In this document: in pieces, positions 63,224-64,000 of the stretch
Layout of the letters: every line of letters starts with the position of its first letter
Position numbering within the stretch: the stretch's first letter is position 1
Source of the DNA: Duganella qianjiadongensis
GTDB taxonomy: Bacteria; Pseudomonadota; Gammaproteobacteria; Burkholderiales; Burkholderiaceae_D
Length of the DNA: 64,000 nucleotides
Assembly: GCF_009857915.1 (NCBI RefSeq)
Contig: NZ_WWCM01000003.1
Span: forward strand, 1 to 64,000
Direction of reading: 5' to 3'
The notes under the pieces: model-generated
Database searches by the model: none
Told to the model about the DNA's origin: nothing
The model's input: the letters and a program-made list of their open reading frames with translations, nothing else
Program-made: the position numbers and the translations under genes

Positions 63224-63652
63224 ATGAAAACTTTTTCCGCCAAGGGCCATGAAGTCCAGCGCGATTGGTTCGTGATTGACGCGACGGACAAAGTCCTCGG
63301 ACGTGTTGCCAGCGAAGTGGCACTCCGACTGCGCGGCAAACACAAGCCAGAATTTACTCCTCACGTCGACACCGGTGACTACATCGTCATCGTTAACGCA
63401 GGCAAACTGCGCGTGACCGGCACCAAAGCAACCGAGAAGACCTACTACCGTCACTCGGGCTACCCAGGTGGCATCTACGAGACCAACTTCCTGAAAATGC
63501 AACAGCGTTTCCCAGGTCGTGCTCTGGAGAAGGCCGTTAAGGGTATGCTGCCTAAAGGCCCACTGGGCTACGCAATGATCAAGAAGCTGAAAGTGTACGC
63601 TGAGGGTACTCACCCACACGCTGCTCAGCAACCTAAAGCACTCGAAATCTAA
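63224..63652 (+). CDS. rplM: 50S ribosomal protein L13
   Basis: L13 (142 residues) binds 23S rRNA early in large-subunit assembly. It starts [59 protein letters not shown] and contains the signature [29 protein letters not shown]. Codon use is strongly biased, as expected for a highly expressed gene. The next gene, rpsI, follows after nine bases. Confidence 0.98.
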   Translation: MKTFSAKGHEVQRDWFVIDATDKVLGRVASEVALRLRGKHKPEFTPHVDTGDYIVIVNAGKLRVTGTKATEKTYYRHSGYPGGIYETNFLKMQQRFPGRALEKAVKGMLPKGPLGYAMIKKLKVYAEGTHPHAAQQPKALEI

Positions 63653-63661
63653 GGAACTGAC

Positions 63662-64000
63662 ATGATCGGTAACTACAATTACGGCACTGGCCGTCGCAAG
63701 AGTGCAGTAGCTCGTGTGTTCATCAAAGTTGGCACTGGCCAAATCATCGTCAACGGCAAACCAGCTGCTGAATACTTCTCCCGCGAAACCGGTCTGATGG
63801 TCATCCGTCAACCGCTGGAACTGACCGGCAACGTAGAACGTTTCGACATCAAAGTCAACGTACACGGCGGCGGTGAGTCGGGTCAAGCAGGTGCAGTTCG
63901 TCACGGCATCACCCGCGCTCTGATCGACTACGATTCGGGCCTGAAAGGTGATCTGGCACGCGCTGGCTTCGTTACCCGCGATGCACGTGAAGTTGAACGT
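63662..64000 (+). CDS. rpsI: 30S ribosomal protein S9, partial
   Basis: The reading frame begins with ATG at 63662 after AAGGAAC and stays open to the end of the window. It covers 113 of about 130 residues. [33 protein letters not shown] and [26 protein letters not shown] are S9 hallmarks. The missing C-terminal tail contacts the P-site tRNA. It is co-transcribed with rplM. Confidence 0.96.
   Translation, partial: MIGNYNYGTGRRKSAVARVFIKVGTGQIIVNGKPAAEYFSRETGLMVIRQPLELTGNVERFDIKVNVHGGGESGQAGAVRHGITRALIDYDSGLKGDLARAGFVTRDAREVER

Overview
The window looks like a chromosomal, GC-rich piece of a betaproteobacterium in the Burkholderiales, most likely an Oxalobacteraceae relative (Massilia, Duganella or Janthinobacterium type). 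The grounds are gene content and order: a DUF3567 protein, a birA without DNA-binding domain next to a type III coaX, an rsmB-DUF4390-ntrY-ntrX run, argS-SPOR-dsbA-SDR, LysM-dprA-smg-topB diverging from def-fmt, and coq7-osmC-rplM-rpsI. No rRNA, tRNA, CRISPR array, insertion sequence or prophage was seen. Genus assignment is inference.

Layout. 1-5.2 kb: a repeat-bearing intergenic region, a VOC protein, an RstBA-like two-component system and three divergently transcribed envelope proteins. 5.2-8.6 kb: gatCAB (minus strand). 8.8-18.0 kb: the rod-shape and peptidoglycan elongation cluster mreB-mreC-mreD-mrdA-rodA-mrdA-rlpA, with two full-length PBP2 genes on either side of rodA. 18.0-24.5 kb (minus): argS, SPOR, dsbA, SDR, birA, coaX, SPOR. 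24.7-30.7 kb (plus): rsmB, DUF4390, ntrY, an NtrX-like regulator without its AAA+ domain, a small CobW-like protein and DUF3567. 30.8-36.6 kb: a class II glutamine amidotransferase that may be read from a leaderless mRNA, a degenerate EAL/HDOD protein, an SPW membrane protein, an ABC-2 exporter and a Cys-His-Asp protein. 36.6-40.4 kb: metH. 40.7-47.5 kb: an accessory-looking envelope and secretion block with the DUF1800/DUF1501 pair, a metzincin with RTX repeats, and a DUF2145 protein. 47.5-56.6 kb: nitroreductase, fmt-def, LysM-dprA-smg-topB. 56.6-61.1 kb: an ABC ATPase and an ABC permease fused to an M1 aminopeptidase. 61.3-64.0 kb: a hypothetical protein, coq7, a decamer repeat array, osmC, rplM and the start of rpsI, which runs off the end.

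How the genes fit together. Most of the window is core machinery: charging and initiation of tRNA (gatCAB, argS, fmt, def), ribosome parts and modification (rplM, rpsI, rsmB), wall elongation and division (mre/mrd, rlpA, two SPOR proteins), cofactors (coaX, birA, coq7, metH) and DNA processing (dprA, topB). The most unusual signals are non-coding. One is a 10-bp CTAGACCGG/TCTAAACCGG-type repeat in two arrays at helical spacing, each downstream of a gene and in that gene's orientation (209-318 and 62481-62540). Another is a near-identical hairpin leader directly before the start codons of gatC and argS, with a related motif before metH. The tandem mrdA duplication around rodA, whose copies differ in the second active-site motif, is the most notable coding feature.
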